64,000 bases of DNA from positions 206,039,553-206,103,552 of the forward strand of contig CM048552.1 in the NCBI GenBank assembly GCA_026413225.1, read 5' to 3'. Positions 13,001-26,929 of this stretch are shown piece after piece. Each line of letters starts with the position of its first letter. Positions within the stretch are counted from its first letter, which is position 1. The stretch comes from Otis tarda. Lineage: Eukaryota; Chordata; Aves; Otidiformes; Otididae. The translations under genes and the position numbers were made by a program. Under the pieces are notes generated by a model that did not search any database, was not told the DNA's origin, and worked only from the letters and a program-made list of their open reading frames with translations.

Positions 13001-14364
13001 GCAAATGGCACTTGAGACTCTTCCTAGCCCCATTTCCTATAATTTATATTATCTCCTAAAGTAGTTTCCCAATTTAACCTTGGTGGGGTTTTTTTGCAAA
13101 GGCACATACTGTATTAATAATACAGATGGCAGATAAAGCATTTTGAGTATTTTTCCTAAGTTACCTCTCTCTTGGACAAGAACTTTCAGTCAGGTTTGGG
13201 GTCCTGCCGTCATGGCAATATCTTTCAAACAAGACAAAAATAATTGGCTCCAGCTTTAACTATATATGTCCTAAAAATATCTGTGAAGCCCAGACTGCAG
13301 ATATATGATGCCAGATTTGCTTTTGCGTCTGCTTCAGTTTAAGCTATGAGGTTCATCACTATGGGACAAGTTTGGCTCTAACCTTTCTCTGGAAGGAGCT
13401 GCTGGGTAGTTTGGCCAAGGTTTTTGGGTACTGAGCAGATAAAAGGTAAATTGATTCAGCAACATGCGACGAAAATGACCATTGACCAGTTAGGTAGCTT
13501 GGATCAAGGCAGTTCTGACAGCAGGCAAAGAAAGATCAAGTTTTTCCAAATGATTGGAAAAAGACATGGGCTTGAACGTGACTGTGAAAATAATGACTTC
13601 TGAGTAGCAGGGCCAGAATGAGAAGAGCAAGGTAATAGGTCAGAACAAGCTGAGAAAGACTGGAGGCAGAGAAAAAGGTCCAATGATAGAGCTGTGCGAT
13701 GTGGATGAAAGATACATACATTGACATGAAGCCCAATTGGCTGATTTTACTGTTTCATCTCTTTGAGAAAAGCTTTGACTTTGTGTCAGCCATGTGGCTG
13801 CAGCTGTGCTGATCCTACAGGACGTGCCCGAAAGCCAAATTTGCCATCTAGAGCTGTGTCATTCTTTGCATTGGAGAAACTTCACTGAGATGTAACATCA
13901 GTGTTTAAAGTTGAGGAAGTTCCCCAAACTCATCCCTCAGCCTTGGACTCATGGCAGCAAAGGGGCTTAAAAATCAAAGCATCTGATGCATTAAGGAGTC
14001 CCTATAGCGAGGGAACCTTGGGCTTCTGCAGCAGATTTGGTGTCTCAGTTAGTGCTGTGCCTTGCTGAATGTTTGCTCCAGGATGGTGTCAGGGCCTGTG
14101 GAGCTGGCAAACAATATTTCATATTCATATACCCACATGCACATACACAAAGGTGAAAAAGAACAGGATACATTTCAACACGACGTTGGCCCTTAGTAAG
14201 GACATAATTATGAGCAGCTGAATGCAGAGAGCTCATGGTAAGGTGGGACCACTAAATCAATGAACTTCCTACACATAACAGGGTATTGCATTTCACTCAG
14301 TGAGCCTGCACGGAGCCCAAAACTTGTGTTTGTTTGAGACACAGCTTCCTGCAAAGTGTAGAGT

Positions 14365-14750
14365 CCTGCTCCAAAGGCCCTGAATGATGGGGAGTTCACC
14401 ACTTCCTTTGGTAGTTTGTTCAGGAGGTTAAGCACTCTCTGTGTATTAAAAATCTGTGCCTCACTGTATTTTAATTTTGTATTTTTATTCTGTAGCTTCA
14501 ATGGGATCATATTTTGCTTACTTCTGCTATGATGAAGAGGTTTTTATAGCTCATGCTTGGTACCCTTGTGGAGCAGTGCAGCTTTTAAATAATTTCTCAG
14601 TTATTCTTTTTGATTAGTGGATTGAGCTCTATTGTTCTTTTACCCCTAGACATTTTCTCTGTCCCTCAGATGGTTTTCTGTGTCCCTTTCTAATTTGCAG
14701 CATAATTTTTATATCTGAGCACCACACCAGGATTCAGGATGGCCGATGCT
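14365..14750 (-). mobile_element. Ancient, diverged CR1/L3-like LINE fragment
   Basis: On the plus strand the blocks GATGGGGAGTTCACCACTTC, GTAGTTTGTTCAGGAGGTTA, AAAAATCTGTGCC and ATTGAGCTCT, then CACCACACCAGGATTCA, occur in the order expected for the reverse complement of the old amniote CR1 3' region. This region is well known from turtle and bird genomes. The match is patchy and the element has lost its ends, so it is much older than the copy at 677. It holds no coding potential. The identification rests on recalled consensus patterns; a repeat-masking search would settle the subfamily. Confidence 0.7.
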
Positions 14751-15245
14751 ACCTTGCTAGCGCAACACATAGAACGAAAAAAAAAATAAATCTCCTTCTT
14801 CTGAGCTTACACACACAAAGATTGCTAGATGTTTTTATCAAGCATTGCTCCAGAGAACAAACCATGGCCCATACCACAGGGTATAGAGTGGATTATGCAC
14901 ACACTTCTCACGGTGATGCCCTCAAATAAAGGTCACAGCTGCTCTGCATAGCACTTGGTCTGAGTCTCATCTAGACCACGTGCATTTTTTTCCTGTACTT
15001 CTAACTACATTGCAGAAAAATGGAATTTAAAAAAAGCTAAACAAACCAACCAAATTTAATGGCTTCATTTTAAAGAAGAAGGAAATATTTAAAAAGCCAT
15101 GGGGTGAGTAAACTTGATTTAAAGCCAGAGTAGATCATCTGTAGCTGATCATGAGTAACTTTAAAGATCAGATTTGAGGAGTATCAAACTAAGCTGCAAG
15201 GAAACTCAGAGTGATAAAAAATTGTATTTTCCTTCAAGTTGTTTT

Positions 15246-15269
15246 GTTTGTTTGTTTGTTTGTTTGTTT
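15246..15269. repeat. (GTTT)6 microsatellite
   Basis: Six perfect copies of GTTT, preceded by a degenerate copy and followed by a T-run. Confidence 0.95.
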
Positions 15270-18200
15270 TTTTAATTAAAAGCACAGTATCCCAGCAGTC
15301 TTTATATAGATTTTGGTCCAACCAGTTCAGCTTCATCCTGCCTCCAGGCAACCCATCACAAGTATTAATCTTTTCAGCTACTGCCTTCTCTGAGCACTAT
15401 AAGTTAACTTTTCTCTAAACTTCTCCCCGTGTAGTATCACACCATAATAGCTGGTAAGGCAAAGCAACAGGATGTCATTCCTATTGCTGCTTTCCGGGAA
15501 GAGATGCAGCCCTGTATACCCATCCTTTCACTCTATTGGGACGGCCTATACCTCTCATAGTGGTAAAGGCCGGGGATATTTAATGAAGAGCCTCACAAGT
15601 AAAGAAATAAATGAATGTATCTTAATAAAAAATGAAGTTAAAAATATGATAAGTGGAGAGCACTTGCTCTTTGTCTGGCTTCTTGAAGTTACTACATCTT
15701 TCTGCTGTCTTGTGGACCCTCTCCTCATGTAGTAGGAAGGAGATTGGCCTCATCAAGACCAATACCCGGAAGGTATACCAGGGCCACCTAGCAGGGGCCT
15801 CATGGAGATCACTGACAACACAACTGCACATCGAACTGGCCCTGTCCATCTTTAGGATGCTGGAGGCAGTATAACTACTGACAGGCAGCTTTGGGCCCAA
15901 GTGCTTAGTGCTGCTTCGCTGTGGTCCAGCTCTTCTGGATGAATCCCTGTGCTATTGTATCTGAGCTGCTTCTGCTTCTGGAAAGGGCTCAGGTATTTCC
16001 ACTGGACTTAGCACTGTCCCATGACAAAACATCAGAGCCAAGGGGTGAGTCTGGTTCACCAGCTGCATTTGTACTGGAAAACCAAACAGGCTACTCCTTT
16101 GCAAAGGTCTTCTGGGCATTGCTGAAGGACAACACAAAAGAGAAAGGCATTCAGCACAAACTGTGGAGATTTTCATATGCTTTCTGCTGCGCTCTGATGG
16201 GCTGTGAAACAGTTAACAATGTTAGCATATAAGCATCTGAGTTAGCATCTTTGCTGTGAGGAGTGCAGCAGTTTATATTTCTTGGAGCAATTGTTTCAGT
16301 CTCCTCTGCTGTTCCAAGCCCAGACTGCTGCTCTAGTGAAACTCAGCTTGAGTTTTCTTCACAGTTGTGACAGCCAGAGATGTCTAAAAATACAGAGAGC
16401 TGAGATTCCTCAGAACAATTGTGACTTCTGTCTCCACTTTCTCCCCACCTATTCCTTCTGCTTGCCTGAGAAAAATGTTGGTTATGTGGTATGGGGAAGG
16501 GGTTCATTTATTTCCCTTTTTTTTTTTTTTTTGGTTGCCTTTGGTTTAAGGCACAATGTGAAGGAAATCAATATGCTAATACATGGCACATCTATTAATA
16601 TACAGTGAGCATGACACACACAAACAGCTTTGGAGATTTAATCCATGTTTCTAAAGACCTGCAAAATCCTTGAATTAATATGTTGTGTTGGTGTGTAGGA
16701 TAATACGTCACTACATGGCAGTAAAACTGAAACAATGTTAAAATTATATAGATCTGATATATTTTAAACTCAGGAGGGAAAAGAGATGATACCTTTTTTT
16801 TTTTTCTCAGCAGTCCTTGCTTCCAGAGCTGTAGTCACTTCTCAGTCATGGAAAGATTTTTCTTCTGATCCCATACACACCTTTGTTTTGCCCTTTTTTT
16901 TTTTCTTTTCCCTGGGAGCCATATTGCCATAAGCTGCGAGCTTTGGTTTGCTGTTTGAGAGTGGCATATGGTTCTTCCCTTTAAGGAATTTCATAAGCAC
17001 ATCACTTGATCTTTCACGTTTAATAGGCATTCAGGAAACAAAAGAGGTGCCAAAGATGCTGTTTTGTAGCAGAGGATGCATTGCTGGGTCATTCCTGTCA
17101 GTTTATTATCAGCATTGTGCTGTAAATAGTTCCCGAGGCAAAAGCAGAAGAGCAGTAGAGGCACAAAGTGCAAGGGACTGCCCAGCCGGTTAAAAGGAGG
17201 ATGGGGAAAGTGAATTCACACAGGGCTTAGTCCAAGAACAATGAAGTTCATGCCCTGTCATGGCTCCTTGATGTGAATATTCATACTGCTTTTGTGGCAA
17301 TTGTTACTTCATACATTACTGAGCCATAAAAAGAGACATACTTTAAAAAATGTCCACCCCCAAGCAAAAAAATGAACACTTGTTTGCATTTAATAATCAC
17401 TAAAAACTTGAAATTCTAAATTGGATTAATTGTGTCTATTATAAATTGATGGGGGAATAGCTATGCATTAGCCCTGAATTCTGATTACCTGAGAGGTTCC
17501 ACTTGTAGTATAATTAAGAGCAACTTCATAATAGTGGTAGGTGTATGATTGAATAATACATGCATCCCCTGCTGATGAAATTCAAGGCAAAGTGTTCATG
17601 AAGTACAGGTTTTTTTTTTTTCTTGTTCCTGCACTTAAAATGCTGAAGGATTATTGCAATTACAGCCCGTGTTTACACTATTAGCAGAGACATGCCAAAG
17701 CCCTTGATACAAACACCTTCAGATTTAAGAGAGGCTGGCAAAAGAATCCCAATTTTGCGGCTCAGCCCTTGTTCCGTGTAGCGTCGCGTTCTCAGGTGCC
17801 TGTGGTGGCTGGTTTAATTAGGAACATAGATCAGAGCTTGAAAGAGGCACGCTTTCCAGTAATTCAAGGGACACCACCTTGTTGACAGCTCATTGCTGAA
17901 TACATATGCCCACTAGATGGCTGTAATTGGTGTGGTCATTTATTACTTATGAAATATTTCGTACCTTCCTGTCTTTGAAGTTTTGTTTACTCCTGCCATT
18001 TCATGGCTTCCTGTGCTTTCTCAACATATCGATGTGCCTTCTCGATGTACAGCCCCCCATCAGCCTGCAGCCACATTGAAACTGAATATTCATAGGCTCC
18101 AAGGCGGGACGAGCCCCTTGGGTGCTCCAGTCTGATCCCTTGTACAGCACAAGTTTTCACAGCACTGTACCCACAGACAGGTGTGGTTTAAACCTTCCAC

Positions 18201-18430
18201 CCCTCCGACGAAGACGGCAGCCCAGCCACGTGGGTGCTTTGCTTCAAGTGGCCCAAATAGTGTCTGTCCTCGGTGAAACTGCTTCTGTTCCAGAAGTCAA
18301 ACTGAGATGAAGGGATTTAGGAGCAGGGGCCTGACCTGATAGGAGAGGGGAAAACTGAACTGTGAGAAGGGATGAGAGCTGCATGGTGGCATATGGAGGC
18401 TGTGTCAGGGATGCACCCCTAACAGGAGAC

Positions 18431-18457
18431 TGTCATGCTCTCAGTGTCATGCTCTAA
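18431..18457. repeat. Short tandem duplication, ~14-bp unit
   Basis: TGTCATGCTCT occurs at 18431 and again at 18445, giving a 14-bp period with two copies. Confidence 0.8.
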
Positions 18458-18580
18458 GCAGAGGTTCTGGCATTTTCTTTTCTGCTGATCCGTCTGTAGA
18501 TGTTTAATTTTGAAATGATGCATTTGTCATCCCTGTCACTGCAAAGGCTAGCTGTTCAGCTAATCTTTTAATTCACCATA

Positions 18581-18620
18581 TATCATTAAGGTGAAGGGCT
18601 TATCATTAATGTGAAGGCAC
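18581..18620. repeat. 20-bp tandem duplication
   Basis: Two adjacent 20-bp units start at 18581 and 18601. Both begin TATCATTAA and continue GTGAAGG, and they differ at a few positions (G/T at position 10 and the last three bases). It is an old, slightly diverged duplication. Confidence 0.85.
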
Positions 18621-20359
18621 ATCTAATCATGTTTTGCTAATATCAAAGAGGAGGCAGCTGGGGTAATGCTTAGCAGTTTTGAAGCTCCACTCATGAATTA
18701 CAAATAGAGAGGCATGCAGAAGTTACCTTCACATTACTGCTTTGACTTCCAGTCTCAGTGTCAGAATCCATCCTTGGCAGTCACGCCGCAGTTTTTGTGC
18801 TGGTTTAGTAATCCCAAAACTGTAGTGTGGTGACCCATGGCCCACTGGCAGTCTGGGCAACCATGGACTTAGCACAACAGCTTCAGCTGAAAGCTGAATA
18901 GAATGACATATGATCACCTGTAAGGGTTTTGAAGCTCTGTTGGCCCAGAAAGTTTGAGAACCACCACAAGTGTTTAGAAATGTGTATTTACACTTGTCAT
19001 GCATATACAACAAGTGACCACATAAGCCCACTTAGGTATTTGTGAATTCATTGAGAAATCTCTCCTTTAAAACCAGCATGTTGTTCGTCAGTTGGTGCAC
19101 AGTCTACTGAAGTACTGACAATCTTAACTTTCTGTGACCTTGTTGGTATTTGATGGTGCTGTGGTCCTGTCTGCACAGTCTTGTTGAGAGTGCAAAGATC
19201 ACTCGTGAGGTACAACAGCAAGCACCTACACACCCAATACTCAGTGTCACTGTGATCTAACTGAGGTTACCGCTGTTGGTTTTAGTGCAGATAAGGCAAA
19301 ACCCTGGAAAGCTCCAATCAGTATGTGAGCCCTGAGTGACCCTGCTGAAGATGAGACATTTGTACTTCAAAGAAGGCTGGCAGCCATATCTGCATGATTG
19401 TTGCACCTTCAGTAACTTTGGAAGAGCAGTGTCAGGAAATGTCATAATTTTTATTTGCTTTTCTCAGAAATCTTCCTGCTTACTCTCTGCAGGCTGAAAT
19501 CTCAGCTGAACTGTTGGCTTCAACTCTAACACCTCACCCTGGGTTCAAGCATGGTGCTTTTCGGAAAGACACAAGATCTTCATAATCCCTACCAAGTAAG
19601 CTTTTTTCTATACAGAAAGTGTATTTTTCAAAAGTACATTTTTCAGTTACCTAAAACTTTCAACTGCTCTGTGCCCTAAGATTACCTTTTGACTACTTAT
19701 GCCTTATGGTGTTGGCCATATATTTCACATATACAAATGAAATAGAAAAAAAAGAAAAAAAAAAAACCCTAATTTGATACAGTGCCAGAGGCTAATTATA
19801 TCATGGCAAAAGCTTTCACTTTGTTTTAATGGGCTGAAGCATTTATTCATTTTTTTTTTTCCTCTTTTTTTTTTTTTAACTGGAAATGTGTAATATGCCT
19901 CTCATGGATACTGTGACAGTAAGAGCCAGCCAGCACATTTTCTTCAAGCTGACTGGTTCATAACCCAGTGGTACGTTTTCCAGTGTTTTTGTCTGAGCAG
20001 TGAAAGTTTAAATTTGCAAACAAGACTTACTGTATCTTCAGCATATGAGGATAGGGAACAGTAGAACAAGTCAGCAGCAAGTTGTTTGTGAGAGACAACA
20101 TGCCATCAAAAAAATCCTTACCATATATGTGCCTGAAAAACATTGCTTTGTCTTTATACTTCTTTTATCACAATAGTGATATATAGCACAACAAAAATGT
20201 GGTCCCAGTTTTCTAGCATAGGAAAAGAAAGTGTCCTTGTTCCAAAGAAGATCAGGAAGGGATTAAAAAAAAAAGGGGAAACCTTCTCTTACATGAGGGG
20301 AAAGTGAAGTCCAGACTGATTGGCTGACTTGTCCCCCATTGCACAAGGAAGCATACACA

Positions 20360-20374
20360 CCCCCCCCCGCCCCC
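20360..20374. repeat. C-rich run
   Basis: Nine C, one G, then five C on the plus strand. The minus strand is therefore G-rich, although two G-blocks alone fall short of the usual four-tract quadruplex pattern. Confidence 0.85.
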
Positions 20375-23300
20375 GGAATTAGGCATCTCATGTGCTAATT
20401 CCAGTATTGGCCTTGGTTCTCCTGCCTTGGAAACCTTGTGTAGCACCTGCACATCATTAAATCTCTCTTAGTTCCCTTGCTTTTTAGGGGGAAGCTCAGT
20501 ATCATCACTTGAGCGAGATTTCTTTAGAAACATGGTGAAATATACTCTATTTGTTGAAGAAAGTGCTCAATCAAAAAAATCTTATCCATTGTAAAGCCAG
20601 AACACTGTCATCTTTTTCTAAAAAAGCTTGTTTCCCACCTAGCATGGACCCACTAAATTTTGACCCAACACATGCTCTCTTTCATAGCCATTTCTATGTT
20701 TTCTTTTTCTCCTCATGAGCAAATCCTCCTCAGTTGATAGCTGGGGCTCTGCTTTGGGACATTTAACTGTGTGGACATCAGAGATCCTGTTGGTTGGACT
20801 GAAGTGCAGAGTCTTCTGCAACTTTGTCCCGTAAGCAGTTTCTTATGGCAATGAGGAAGTATTGGTAAAGGTGCTCCCACCTCTAGAGCCAGTAGAAAGC
20901 TTGGAACAAACTTCTTCTTGGAGCATCTGCTACGGCCAAGGCAATGGAGGTTGCAGCTCAGGCCACCATTCCAGAGCAGTCACTCCTTAGATTTGGAGAT
21001 CAACCTCTGGAAATTAATGTATTCTTGTCCATTTCAATTGTGCCACTGTCTGTGCAAAAGACTAGTCTCACAGTAAGTGAGACAGATGAAAGTGAGAGGA
21101 TTGTTCGGCTTATTCCTTTCCAAACACGTGATCTGTTTGGAGTATGTGTATCTTGGGCTATTTAATACCCTTCTTCCACTCCAGTGCTGCACATTCTGCA
21201 CATTAAAAGTCTAGGATTCATGGACCCCCTCCAAATGCATGACATAAATGCAAGGGGATAATTGAAAACCCAATTCTTTCTCCACCTCCCACTGTATTCT
21301 TGGCTTTCTTTTTTATTTGTCTTCATATTTTTCAAGCTTCAAACTTTCTTCCCCAGCCATAAAAAATAGAAACATTTTTTAAAAATGAAAATAAAACTGA
21401 CGTATAGTCACCAGACCCAAGGAGGGGTGACTTTAAGTAAATCAGTAAATATCTCAAGCCTCAATAAAACAGCAAATGTTAGGAGTCCTGGAGCACTAAC
21501 CATGCAACCTTATTTATTTTCTGTTATTTCTTTTCTATGCATGTGTCCAGAAAGCAGCACAACATGCTATAAGCAGTGAAAAGTCCTTGGATCTCCAGAA
21601 CCCTCAGTGTAATCCCATTTTCTTAATACACAGATGTAGAGAGAACCCTGTCACGAACTGGGTCAAAAAGCCCAGCAATTCAGGCACCTGTGTTAGGAAC
21701 ATAGCCACATTACACTTCTGCGACCATTAGCAGGGAGGTAGGTTGATTTCTGAAAGGTGATTCAGATCTTCCATGGAGAAAGGTCCATAGCATAAAGCTA
21801 AATCTTTGTTTTTTCCCAGATTTTGTAGAGAGATAAGACCTTTAAATTGCAGATATTTCCTGCCTTCTTTACAGTAACATTTACATGCAACATACAGATA
21901 CTCCTTTGACTTCTCAGGATGACCTAGGAAGGCTCAAATCACTATACTCTGCTGGGTCTGTTCACGCAGAGACATTCTTAGACTAAATGCAGTACATGGA
22001 GTAATTATGACAACAGCTTATTGATTTTGGATGAAAATATGTTTTGGATGATTCAAACCACATCTGTATAGGGCCAAAGAACATTGCATTTATTTTGACC
22101 AGCAAAATACAGATGTACCTCTTCCTTACTCTGTCTCCGTGATGACTTTACAATGTGTTCGCTTTCATATTTCAAAGCATGTGCTTTTCTGCTCACACAG
22201 ACAGAACTGAAGACACTTTTGTCTTCTCAGTTCTTCCTTGAGCTTGTACATAAGCATGCATTTCCCTTGGAAAAGGGAAAATATTAGAAGCTACTGGTAT
22301 GCTCTCTCTGCTTTGGAGACAAGAAGATTTTCAAAATTTCACATGTCAAAAGGTGATGTATCGATAGTAGAAAATGTCACATCCCTTGACATTTGGATAA
22401 GCTAATGGTCATAGTCCTTGAGCTGTCTAACATCGGAAAAAAACCCAGAAATTCTGACATTCAACTTTCTAGAAGTGGAATTAGAGATGGCAGTTGAAAT
22501 AATTTCAGTAAATATGAAAAATGAGGGCAAGGGGTAAGAAGGAGAATGGCACAGCAACTCTGTATTTCCTACTGATAAAGTGGAAGTGAGATCTAAATGC
22601 TATTAAACACAGAAAACAGGATGTAGAATGGAAGAGTCCTCCTCCTCTTTCCCCCAAAATATATTAATGTAAAACAATTTTGGAGGTAAAGAAAGGAGTG
22701 AAAGTATGTATTTTCCAGTTACAAAAAAATTTGAGACAACCTTTGGTAAGCAGGGACAGCCGGAATGTGCTGTTCTGTGTATAAATTATCCAATCAGTCT
22801 TTCTTCTGGGGAAAAAAAAATACCAACTTATCTGAGCCACTCCCAAGTTCCAAGAGAATAGATTGAAGTAGGCAAAAATACAATTTCTAATTGTTTATAG
22901 AAATGTTGCTGTAGCTTCCCATCCTGGGGTACCCGGCGGCTATTGACAGAACCATGTAAACTGTTTTTTCTCATCACAAGTTAGACTGTACAAGCTTATT
23001 CTTGAGGGATTTATTTTATTTCCTTCAGTTTCCACAAATCTTCCAGGTAAGTCACTGACCTCCAACTTCTAATGCATGCCTTTGTAAGGAAGAAAAAATA
23101 GAGAATTACTCTATAACAGCTTGTTATAAAATGTTTATGTCATTTTGAGAAGCTTGGGGAAATTGTACCAGGTGAAACATCCTCTCCATGACGTCTCCTG
23201 AAAGATGGGCAATTCTGACAGTAGTAGGGTAATCTTGGCAGCTGTTATTAGCCCTACTGCGTCTTGGGCAATAGGAACTGACTTCCATTAGATTGAAATC

Positions 23301-24835
23301 ATAGGGCAAAATCTCTTTCTGATAATGTTACTGGCTTTTGTGAGGTTGAGAATATGCCCCAGATGGTGTCACTCTGAAACATGCAGAGTATGTTGGCCCT
23401 GATCCAGCACAGCACATGAAAACCGTGTTTCTATAAATATATGTTTAATCCTCATTTTCAATGGAGATGAAGGGCCCTCATTATCTCTCAACACTGAAAT
23501 TTAAGGGAATAATCCTACTGCTGTTGAGGACAGTAGCAAAATGCTACAGATTTAATAGTGAGAATGTAGTTTGGGGTCTAATGTTAGATGTACTGAGTGG
23601 CCCCAAATGACACCAACATAATAGAATAAAACTAGCATGATAGTACTTAGTCCTATCCAGGATTTATCTGGAAGGGGTTTGTACTTCCCAATTTAAGATG
23701 GAGATACCTTGAATGTATATGTTGTGAGGACTCTTCTTAGATGCGTATGTGAATCGCAGTCGATTTGGTACACTTCTCTTCCCCAACAGGTACTTTCTTC
23801 AGGTGCCCTGAACAAATTCTCCTAGTGTTTGGGGCACTGGTGCAAGTTAATGCTGTTAGAGTGTTCCCAGATGTGAGCTGCCAACCTTTGTCTTGCACTG
23901 TCAAGTCTGTCTAAGATCGTTAGTTTAAAGTTAATTTAAAAAAAAATAAAACTTGGTCCTTCTTTGAATCAAGCACTTTTTTAATCCAAGGGTAAATGTG
24001 AATTGTGTGCATGGGCTGTGTAATTGAAATCTCTTGACTGAAGAACTCATTTTGTAGACAGAAACGATCGGTTTGTGGTGAAATGAATGGGTAAATACTC
24101 AGGAGACTTGCCGTCTATCCCTGTTTCAGCAACAGATGTCAAGAATGGTTTGAGACGTGTTACTTAATATCTCTCACCAGCCTATAATATCGTAAATCCA
24201 GAGTGGTGGTGAAAGTGTTTGAAGAGGCATGGTTACTTAACTTCCTCATGGCAAGTGCTGTAACAGTGCAAAGCGTTATTGCTATTACTGAATTTATTTT
24301 GATATGTTGCTCCAAAGGAAGCCTGTGCAGAAGGAAATGATGTCATGAAATGGAAAGAGGATACAGGCATTTCCTCTCCTTAGTTGTTAAATATCTGCAA
24401 CGTTGAGTTCAAGTTACAAATTTTCAATTTAAATGGTGTCTCTATCATAACATATGGATGGAAGCTGAACATTCATCAAAGTTACAACCATATGCATAAG
24501 TGTCATTGAAGGCTGTAGAAAAATATTAGGTACTAAATGGATTTATTAAAATGTTGAAATCCATCAAAGAGTTCATTGACCTCCTTATCTTTTGGTTATC
24601 CTCCAAATATCTTGGACATGTTAAAAACAAAAGCAGAGTCTCGGCTATGGGAGACACATTCTTGCATAGCTGAGAACCAGAGGCAAAGAAGGGTTGCAGA
24701 ACTTCCTCTAATTTTCTCCAAAGAGGAATATAACAACAGGGGTAACTTGCAAGGTGTGTCTTAGAAGTGACCAACAAGACAGAGTCTGTCTTGTGCAAAC
24801 AGACTCCTGGTGAAACATCATCTGTACATGAGGAA

Positions 24836-24891
24836 CCTCTATCTCCTCCCCTCTCTCTGTGTCCCCCTCTCTCATCCTGTGTCTCTTTTTT
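24836..24891. repeat. Pyrimidine-rich tract
   Basis: CT-rich low-complexity DNA with CTCCTCCCCTCTCTCT and CCCCCTCTCTC blocks. It explains the overlapping open frames on both strands between 24526 and 25178. Confidence 0.75.
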
Positions 24892-25284
24892 AAGTGTCTT
24901 CTCCACACGAGGTGCCAGGAGCCGCTTTCAATTCCTACCACTCATTCAGGCCTCATGTCTCTTTTTCTGGATGTTTTCAAAACTGTGCAATGGAGTTTGG
25001 ACGTGTTTTTTTTCCCATGGATTCCCTCTTCTTTCTTCTCCCTTTTTGCAGTTCTGTAAGCAATTGTAAGCATTGTCATGCAGAAGGATTCTGGTTACAG
25101 CTCTGTGGAAATTTGTCCTTTGGAAAAATTGGTAGTGTTGTGATGAATGTACTGAACCCAACTGGAGCCATGTTTTGATCTCAGTAAAATCAGTTTTTCA
25201 GCCAAGTATAGGAAGACATGATTGCAGTTAAAGCATACTTCAGTATATCACACACATTTATGAAATCTAGTTCAAAAAGGAACA

Positions 25285-25540
25285 GGTGTAATAATCTCTT
25301 CTGACATCCCTACAGGACCAACCACAGACCTTCTCTGATGCAATCCTTGTTCAAACTGGAGGAGATCATTCAAAGACCAGAAGATCCACTTTTACTTTAA
25401 AAACCACTAGTGATAGAGAGCCTGTTATAGCCACAGCTAAGTTGTATGAACAAGTAATTATCATTACTAATAAAAACACAGCCTCTATGTTTTAATTCTT
25501 CTGTGCTAAAGTTTCAGCCAGTGGTGTTCATGGTATCACT
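25285..25540 (-). mobile_element. Ancient CR1-like LINE fragment
   Basis: Plus-strand landmarks in order are ATAATCTCTTCTGACATCCC, ACCACAGACCTTCTC, TTTAAAAACCACTAGTGAT with GAGAGCC, a degraded AAGTTGTATGAACAAGTAATTATC block, and GTTTCAGCCAGTGG. This is the order of the 3' region of old amniote CR1 elements read on the opposite strand. The sequence is strongly diverged with several indels, similar in age to the copy at 14365-14750. No coding capacity remains. Confidence 0.65.
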
Positions 25541-25787
25541 GACTGTGGGACTGAAAGCGTGTTAGTTATCAGTGTTTTGTGCAGATACATATGAACTATG
25601 AACATCTCACTCTCTGATCTTCTGATCACAATACTGTGGTTATGGGTAGTCCAGGTTTCCTTCAATTAGAGTCACCTTCTAACAGCCAGGCAAGGCAATT
25701 TTCAGATCTAACAGAACCACAAGCCTAATCACTTAATAAATCATAGTCGCTTATTTTCTGCTTCAGTCAGAGTTTTGAGCAGATTTT

Positions 25788-25830
25788 TAGATAATCTAAT
25801 CTAGATAATCTAATAATTTTTAGATAATTT
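25788..25830. repeat. 13-bp AT-rich tandem repeat
   Basis: TAGATAATCTAAT occurs perfectly at 25788-25800 and 25802-25814, with a partial third copy (TAGATAAT) at 25821. Confidence 0.85.
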
Positions 25831-26929
25831 TTTTTAGTAGCATTTCTTAACTATAAGATACTGAATCTAAACACTCAGAAGCATTCTATGATTCAGCAAG
25901 TGAAAAGGTTTTTGCTTCTTTGTTTGTGTCTGTTTTAAATAAAATCAACAGTTTTGATGCCATTTGCAAAGGATTGTTTCTGGAACTGATTGAAAATTTG
26001 CAGTCGGGAAAATCTTTTCAGGAAATCAAGTTTTAACAAAGCAGATATTTTTATGAGTGTTATCTGCTTTCCATAAAAATCATGCATGTGTTGTGGTAAG
26101 AACACTGAATGGTTGAAAATAAGTTCTGAAACGCTATGAATCTAATTGCTTTTGCAGTTCAGACATCTCCTGTCCTCCTGTGTATGCTGTGCTCCTGCAC
26201 TGGACTTCATTCCCTGACACCCAAGAGGATTATTTTACTCTTAGTGAGACAATCTCTCTTCCCTTTAAAAAAAGATAACGGCAGTCTGAGGTGAGAGAGA
26301 GAGGGTTTTTAGCAGCTCAGCTGTTAAAAGGAATATGGGAAGGTGAGCGAGTTGGACAAACCCGTGCAAAGTGCACCCAGGGTTTGATTCCCAGAGCACT
26401 GCTGGACACCGCTGTGCAAAAGACAGCCAGTGGGGTGAGGCAGGCTCTCCCCAGTGCTTCTGTCTTCCTGCCGTGTTTTAAGTGGCACTCGGTGTTTTTT
26501 TTATATTCCTCCCTAGTCCAACAGGTAGATTTGGTGCCCTTACACAGCATCCTGACCCCTTAAACTGGAGTGTGCTGCCAAATGTTGTTGTGCTTCATTG
26601 CTGAAGGATGTAATAAGGTGTATGATACCTCTGTGGCAGTTATAAACTCCTTGAAGGCTAACAGGAATATCCCCAAAATTTTTGGGAGTGGGGAAATACG
26701 ATTTTGCTTACACTTATTTGTGTAACCTGTTCATATAACAAAGTCCTGTTGCCTTCTCCAAGGTAATTCTTGTTTGAACTGGAGTAAATGTTTTAGAACA
26801 AACAAAAATAAATCCAGTCTTGATTTCAAAATTACTAGTGGGAGAAACTCACTGTGTGCCTGTCACCTAGGTTTTACTCCACGAAGGTTTATTTATAAGC
26901 AATTTCTCCTCTAACGCTTCTGAACGCAG

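Larger units (their letters stand above)
4491..14364. other. Long non-coding stretch
   Basis: Nearly 10 kb with no supported gene. The longest open frames (129 codons at 9736-10125 minus, 126 codons at 9489-9869 plus) overlap each other and run through low-complexity A/T tracts, and neither resembles a protein. Low-complexity landmarks are a T16 run at 6941-6956 followed by A's, an A-run at 7938-7952, and the A-rich tract at 9981-10040. A pyrimidine-rich stretch ending in CAG at 8281 looks like a splice acceptor, but no supportable exon follows. Confidence 0.6.
14751..25284. other. Long non-coding stretch
   Basis: About 10.5 kb without a supported gene or a clear transposon. Open frames are at most 126 codons (24526-24906 minus), where both strands are open across a pyrimidine-rich tract, so they look like chance frames. 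Small repeats inside it are listed separately. The AT-rich part at about 17250-17600 has the texture of conserved non-coding DNA, but this cannot be tested from one sequence. Confidence 0.6.

Noticed and set aside
20360-20374. Possible G-quadruplex on the minus strand
   Set aside because: Only two G-blocks are present, short of the usual four-tract pattern.
24526-25178. Several frames of 62-126 codons on both strands
   Set aside because: A pyrimidine-rich tract keeps stops rare in several frames at once. No protein signature is visible.
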